A stretch of 64,000 bases of DNA, taken from Lysobacteraceae bacterium. GTDB taxonomy: Bacteria > Bdellovibrionota > UBA1018 > JAGTJX01. The position numbers and the translations under genes are program-made. Below, piece after piece: positions 59,556 through 64,000 of this stretch. The number at the start of each line of letters is the position of its first letter. Position 1 is the first letter of the stretch. The notes beneath the pieces are model-generated. The model saw only the letters and a list, made by a program, of their open reading frames with translations. It was not told the DNA's origin and did no database searches. The DNA lies in contig JAGTJX010000001.1 in the NCBI GenBank assembly GCA_023657465.1, forward strand, positions 648,358-712,357, written 5' to 3'.

Positions 59556-60862
59556 AGATAGAACGTATTCTTCAGGAAGCTTTGAGCATCATGAGAGCGC
59601 TTCTTCTCAAGAGCACGGTAAGGATCATCTGCAAGATCGAGCAAGTAAAGCATCGGCCTTAAGTTTGCTTCGAATACTCCGTCGATGACCTTAGCGCCTG
59701 GATAGAATCCGCCGTCCCACATGTCTCTGGGTGAGAGCTCGAATGTGAATGCGAAAATTCCATACTCGCCATATGCCCAGTCACAGGTCTCGCCACTTGC
59801 GATGTAGAGATCACTGGACTGCTGAGGGGTGTACTTGTTCCACTTCGCCATAGTTTTAGCCATAGCGTCGAAGGTTTTTTGATCTTTTTCGTTTTTGATT
59901 GGATCGTAGCTATAACTCCATGGATAAAGAATCAATTCACTGAAAGTATGTACGGATAAGAGAACTTTAATATTCTCTCTTTCAGATATAAATTTTCTAA
60001 TCGCTTGAGTCTCAGGTTCAGAGAATGGATCTTTGCCCATGTAGACATCACTGTCTGTGTTGGAGCTTGATCCACCTTCATTCCAATGAAAACCATAGTT
60101 GCGGTTGAGATCGACGCCGAATGTTCCGTCTTTATTGTCGCGTCTGTTTTTTCTCCACATTTTGTATTTATTGCCAGTGAGATCGTGTTCCACTCCGTCT
60201 GGGTTCACCATAGGAATGATCCAGATGTCTCTGGTTTCAAGAAGATTCTTAATCGTAGAGTCTTTTCTGTTTGCCATTAAGTATTGAGCAAACATGAGTG
60301 GGATTTCAGCACTCAAGTGTTCTCTTGCGTGGTGGTTTCCGAAAATCACGAAGCCAGGCTTGTTGCTTTTCTTACGTTTCATCGCATCAGCGGAAGTGTT
60401 GATGTGAATGGCGTACATGTCACGGTTCTCGTGAGTTTTGCCTATGGAGTGAATTTTTAGAATGTCGCTGTTGTCTTTCTCAAGTACTGAGAGGGCATCA
60501 CCGATTTCTTTGTAGTCGTGAAAACGTTCGTCACCTTGTGGGAATCCGAAAACCTTGTCATGTCCTCCGCGAGCGGTTGCTGGATTGAAATTTCCAAAAA
60601 TACGGAAACCTGCTTTTCTGATTTCTTTTAATTCTTTTTCATTCACGAATCCCCAGACGCTGTCTGAGTAGAATGCTTCGATGCTCATACCGAGATCAGC
60701 TAGTTCAGTACGGTCATACTTGTCGAAGGCTTCGACTTCGATGAATCGTTTGGTGTCAGCTGCAAAACTGACAGACCCCATCAGTAAAACGAGAGCAGAT
60801 AGTGATAAAATATTTTGCAACTTAGTTTCTCCCCTTGGACAGTTGAATGACTTCAAGCTCAA
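59552..60862 (-). CDS. M14 family zinc carboxypeptidase, secreted
   Basis: FVIFGNHHAREHLSAEIPL, WIIPMVNPDGVEHD, FGVDLNRNYGFHWNEGGSS, AFTFELSP. Confidence 0.9.
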   Translation of the reverse strand: MSLKSFNCPRGETKLQNILSLSALVLLMGSVSFAADTKRFIEVEAFDKYDRTELADLGMSIEAFYSDSVWGFVNEKELKEIRKAGFRIFGNFNPATARGGHDKVFGFPQGDERFHDYKEIGDALSVLEKDNSDILKIHSIGKTHENRDMYAIHINTSADAMKRKKSNKPGFVIFGNHHAREHLSAEIPLMFAQYLMANRKDSTIKNLLETRDIWIIPMVNPDGVEHDLTGNKYKMWRKNRRDNKDGTFGVDLNRNYGFHWNEGGSSSNTDSDVYMGKDPFSEPETQAIRKFISERENIKVLLSVHTFSELILYPWSYSYDPIKNEKDQKTFDAMAKTMAKWNKYTPQQSSDLYIASGETCDWAYGEYGIFAFTFELSPRDMWDGGFYPGAKVIDGVFEANLRPMLYLLDLADDPYRALEKKRSHDAQSFLKNTFYL

Positions 60863-60868
60863 ATTAGA

Positions 60869-62116
60869 CTACAATTTTCGAATTTGGGCTGCAGGAAAAT
60901 ACGTTTTTAAGATGTTTTCTGTGTTCATTCCAGAGCTTGCGAGAGACTTCGCTCCAGTCTGACAGAGGCCTACTCCGTGTCCTTGTCCTTGGCCTTCGAA
61001 GGTGAATCGATTCACTCTAGCAGAGACTGCTCCTGTCGCTACAGTGAAGCGAGTGCTCTTGATCGTATCGAGGCCGATCCAGTTTTTGAAAGTAGATGCT
61101 GTGATATCGAAGTCCATCTTGGCTTCTTCATTGAAAGCGAAAGTAATGGTCATGATTTGCGCACGATTCGACTCATCGCGTTTTTTGATTTCAATTCCCG
61201 TGAGTCGCGCTCTCACGAACCAACGATTCCAGTCTCTGGGCCACTGTGACGGTACGCCCGTATGGTCAATCCCACCTAACATGAGGTTGATGAGCTCACG
61301 CTCTCTGATCTCAGTATTCCAGTTCACAGTGCCTGCAGTGAGGCAAGCAGGGCAGGCGATGGGCTTCTTGTAACCTGGAATAGATCGTCCCCAGGCGTTC
61401 TCGGGAGTGACGGTTTTTCCAGCGCAAGAGGCGTGTGAGTGTGCTTGGAAAATCTCTGGTGCAGCATCGGGTCCTAGAGTGAGCACCGCACTTTCAGTGC
61501 GCTTCAACGAAGCTTGAAGTCTGTAGTCTTCTTTTAAAACTTCACCATTATTGAGCGTGAGGAGTTTTGGGGCATCAATCTCGTAATCGTTTTTTGATTT
61601 TTCTCTTTGCTTGAGAATCGAATAGAGGAGCTGAGATCTCACCATGATGATTTCAGCATCAAGAGCAGAGTCAGGCATGGCTTTTGTAGTTTGCTCAGCC
61701 ATCTTTGCTGTCACGAGTTGTTCAAAAGGAAGTTCAGTCAGAAGATCGCAGAATTTGCCTGAGAGTTTGATCTCTGCGGATTCTCGTATGAGCTGATCGT
61801 TAGCTTGGTAGAATCCAGATTTTGAGACAATCGTGAGAGGTGTCTTCCATTGAATCTCTGCTGCAGAATCAGAGCGTCTTCCTATGATTCCTTTGTCGTT
61901 ACACTCAATTGTCCAGTTAGTAGACCCGCTGTTCTCTAGTTTTAAGTTACTTGAGTCGCTGAGCTTGAGGTCGATGCCGTGGATTTTGATTTGACGAACA
62001 CCATTTGCGATCCGCACACGAAGCTTCTTTGTTGCTGGGTCATTCCAAATATTGAATGGAGCCAGAGAAGCCTGGGCGCTAGTCATAAGTAATAATGAGT
62101 AAGGGATCAAGGACAT
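60869..62116 (-). CDS. SpoIID/LytB domain protein
   Basis: VRIANGVRQIKIHG, QAHSHASCAGKTVTPENAWG, FEGQGQGHGVGLCQTGAKSLA. Confidence 0.85.
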   Translation of the reverse strand: MSLIPYSLLLMTSAQASLAPFNIWNDPATKKLRVRIANGVRQIKIHGIDLKLSDSSNLKLENSGSTNWTIECNDKGIIGRRSDSAAEIQWKTPLTIVSKSGFYQANDQLIRESAEIKLSGKFCDLLTELPFEQLVTAKMAEQTTKAMPDSALDAEIIMVRSQLLYSILKQREKSKNDYEIDAPKLLTLNNGEVLKEDYRLQASLKRTESAVLTLGPDAAPEIFQAHSHASCAGKTVTPENAWGRSIPGYKKPIACPACLTAGTVNWNTEIRERELINLMLGGIDHTGVPSQWPRDWNRWFVRARLTGIEIKKRDESNRAQIMTITFAFNEEAKMDFDITASTFKNWIGLDTIKSTRFTVATGAVSARVNRFTFEGQGQGHGVGLCQTGAKSLASSGMNTENILKTYFPAAQIRKL

Positions 62117-62223
62117 ACCTTTAGGATGGCATGTGTCAGCTTCGACATCAATTACAGACTTATTAACTCAAGTTTTTAATATAGCAAACCGATATGTTAT
62201 ATGAATAAGGGAGATACCAAATT

Positions 62224-62442
62224 ATGGGCAAGAAACCATCGGCTAAAGAAGAAACAGGATTAGAAGTATGCACTGTCACTGGATGCAAAACTAAACCAGC
62301 ACAATTTTCGTTTTGCTTAGAGCATTTCGATCATTACAAGTTCGGACTCATCAATAAGAAGGGTCAACAAGTTCCAGATTTCGAGAAAAAGTTTGATCAA
62401 TACATGAAGAATAAAGATGTAGCGATCAGGAAAGTTGCTTAA
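62224..62442 (+). CDS. Small putative zinc-binding protein
   Basis: 72 aa; CTVTGCKTKPAQFSFCLEHFDHYKFGLINKKG; gagat SD-like upstream. Confidence 0.55.
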   Translation: MGKKPSAKEETGLEVCTVTGCKTKPAQFSFCLEHFDHYKFGLINKKGQQVPDFEKKFDQYMKNKDVAIRKVA

Positions 62443-62493
62443 GTCCTCGTGACTCGCGAGTGCCGCAAAAGCGCTGTACCCACCGCCTCCCTA

Positions 62494-62556
62494 ATCGGGC
62501 CCACTTAAAGCGTAAGCAGAGAGTTCGGGCCCGATCTCTTTTTCAGAGACCGAACT
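62494..62556. other. Candidate structured RNA element with two overlapping inverted repeats
   Basis: ATCGGGCCC (62494-62502) with GGGCCCGAT (62527-62535); AGTTCGG (62522-62528) with CCGAACT (62550-62556) plus TCTCT/AGAGA. Confidence 0.45.
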
Positions 62557-62647
62557 GCCGCTATTTCTTGAAAAGGGCATTATAAGCCTATCTCATTAAT
62601 GAAAGTGCTCTATATTTCCCTTTTTAGGAAATACAGTAGAGTTTTAT

Positions 62648-63397
62648 CTATAGTGAAGTAGGAAACTTCACGCCGAGTTTTTCAAACGTAGCAGCCTGAC
62701 CTTTTTTGAGTTCAGCAATTCCGCCCAAAGCCGCTTCAGTCAGTAGATTCATTTCTTGTTTAGAGAATGCACCACGTTCAGCGGTGCCTTGAATCTCAAC
62801 GAACTTATCATCGCCTGTGACGACGAAGTTCATATCGACTTCACATGTGGAGTCTTCATTGTAATCGAGATCCACGTAAGCTTTCCCGTCATGCAAGCCA
62901 ACGCTCACGGCAGCGACCGTTCCCGCCCAGACTTTCTTGTCACACTTCTTAGCTTCGATGAGTTTGCTGAGCGCAATACCTAGAGCCACACATGCTCCAG
63001 TGATGGACGCAGTACGAGTGCCACCATCTGCTTGAAGGACATCACAATCGATCATGATCGAGCGTTCACCTAGAGCAGCAAGATCTACAACAGATCTCAG
63101 TGCGCGGCCGATTAAGCGTTGGATCTCTTGAGTGCGGCCTGAGATTTTCTCGCGGTCACGTTTCGAGCGAGTATGGGTCGATCTAGGAAGCATCGAGTAC
63201 TCGGCAGTGATCCAGCCCTGGCCTTTGCCCTTCAACCAGCCCGGAACGGAGTCTTCTACTGACGCAGTACACAGAACATGTGTATTCCCTGTTTTGATGA
63301 TCACAGAGCCTTCGGCATAGCGATTCACGTTCGTTTCGATGGTGAGAGGCCTAATTTGGCCTAGAGTTCGTCCGTTAGGTTCTCTTTTGATGCTCAT
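62648..63397 (-). CDS. rph: Ribonuclease PH
   Basis: [64 protein letters not shown]-like motif. Confidence 0.95.
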   Translation of the reverse strand: [249 protein letters not shown]

Positions 63398-63445
63398 TGA
63401 GTGGTGATTCTCCTAAAATTTATGGTAATACCCGTAAGGGTTTAT

Positions 63446-64000
63446 ATGCACGATTCAGCACTGATTTGGAAGCAAGCTTTGAATGACGGACTCCATGAAG
63501 ATGGCGCTGCATTTGACTGGACTGCTTTTGGAGCAGAGCGAAAAATCACGGGCACACTCTGGGCTAAGGCTGATGGCATCTGGGCTGCAACTCCTCTCAT
63601 TCAGTGTGCAAATCAACTTGCTCGCGAGCTGGGTGTTCAACTCTCGATAGAACCTAAAATCTCAGGACTGAAGGATGGTATACTAGTCAAAAAAGGCCAA
63701 GAGCTTCTCGTCTGGTCTGGAGATGCGAAGGCCTGCTTGACGTTTGAGCGTCCGTTCATCAATCTAGCAAGTTACGTTTCAGGGATCGCCACTCAAACAA
63801 ATTTATTAGTTCAGGAAATCTCAAAATCCGATCTCGCGAAAAAACCACGTCTCACCGCAACTCGTAAGACTCTCCCTGGTTATCGTGATCTCGCAATCCA
63901 CGGAGTGTTCGCAGGTGGAGGATTCTCTCATCGTTTGGGTTTGAGCTCTGGAGTTCTCATCAAGGAAAACCACATCTCAGCTTATGGTGGAATTAAAGCT
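63446..64000 (+). CDS. nadC: Nicotinate-nucleotide diphosphorylase (NadC), partial at window end
   Basis: ATG at 63446; FERPFINLASYVSGIATQT, RLTATRKTLPGYRDLAIHGVFAGGGFSHRLGLSSGVLIKENHI; open to window end. Confidence 0.88.
   Translation, partial: MHDSALIWKQALNDGLHEDGAAFDWTAFGAERKITGTLWAKADGIWAATPLIQCANQLARELGVQLSIEPKISGLKDGILVKKGQELLVWSGDAKACLTFERPFINLASYVSGIATQTNLLVQEISKSDLAKKPRLTATRKTLPGYRDLAIHGVFAGGGFSHRLGLSSGVLIKENHISAYGGIKA

Noticed and set aside
61002-61373. 123-aa antisense ORF within the SpoIID gene
   Set aside because: Shadow ORF; no start context or homology clue.
1-64000. CRISPR arrays, IS elements, prophage or integrons
   Set aside because: No regularly spaced repeats, transposase, integrase or phage structural motifs were recognised in any of the ORFs.

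Overview
64 kb of densely packed bacterial chromosome. Gene content resembles a Bdellovibrionota (Bdellovibrio-like) predator; this is inferred from the mevalonate genes, Gld-type ABC transporter, type IV pilus genes and many secreted hydrolases, and was not verified. No rRNA, CRISPR array, prophage or IS element was seen. Recognisable blocks: BatD; type III glutamine synthetase; ribF/tcdA/tatD; pilB-pilT-pilC plus a receiver-less sigma-54 activator; a Gld-like ABC cluster; nrnA; rpoN-lptB-lptC; a mevalonate/isoprenoid operon (IDI-2, HMG-CoA reductase, GHMP kinases, diphosphomevalonate decarboxylase) containing a Phd/VapC-type toxin-antitoxin module; rpsU-yqeY-dnaG-rpoD; one CAT-anticodon tRNA, probably tRNA-Ile2; a region of secreted or envelope proteins; and rph-nadC. 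Best leads: (1) a 23-nt perfect palindrome centred on the -10 box of the antitoxin promoter and ending at its ATG, suggesting leaderless autoregulation; (2) a three-member secreted family with conserved GH...HYG...GC(A/S)(D/A)F motifs, possibly a circularly permuted papain-like enzyme; (3) a secreted EGF-like plus Hint (BIL-like) protein; (4) a basic secreted protein built from 31-residue tandem repeats inside the mevalonate operon; (5) a convergent intergenic region with mutually exclusive hairpins; (6) a membrane protein gene interrupted by a single in-frame TAG. All family calls are from reading motifs; no database search was run.
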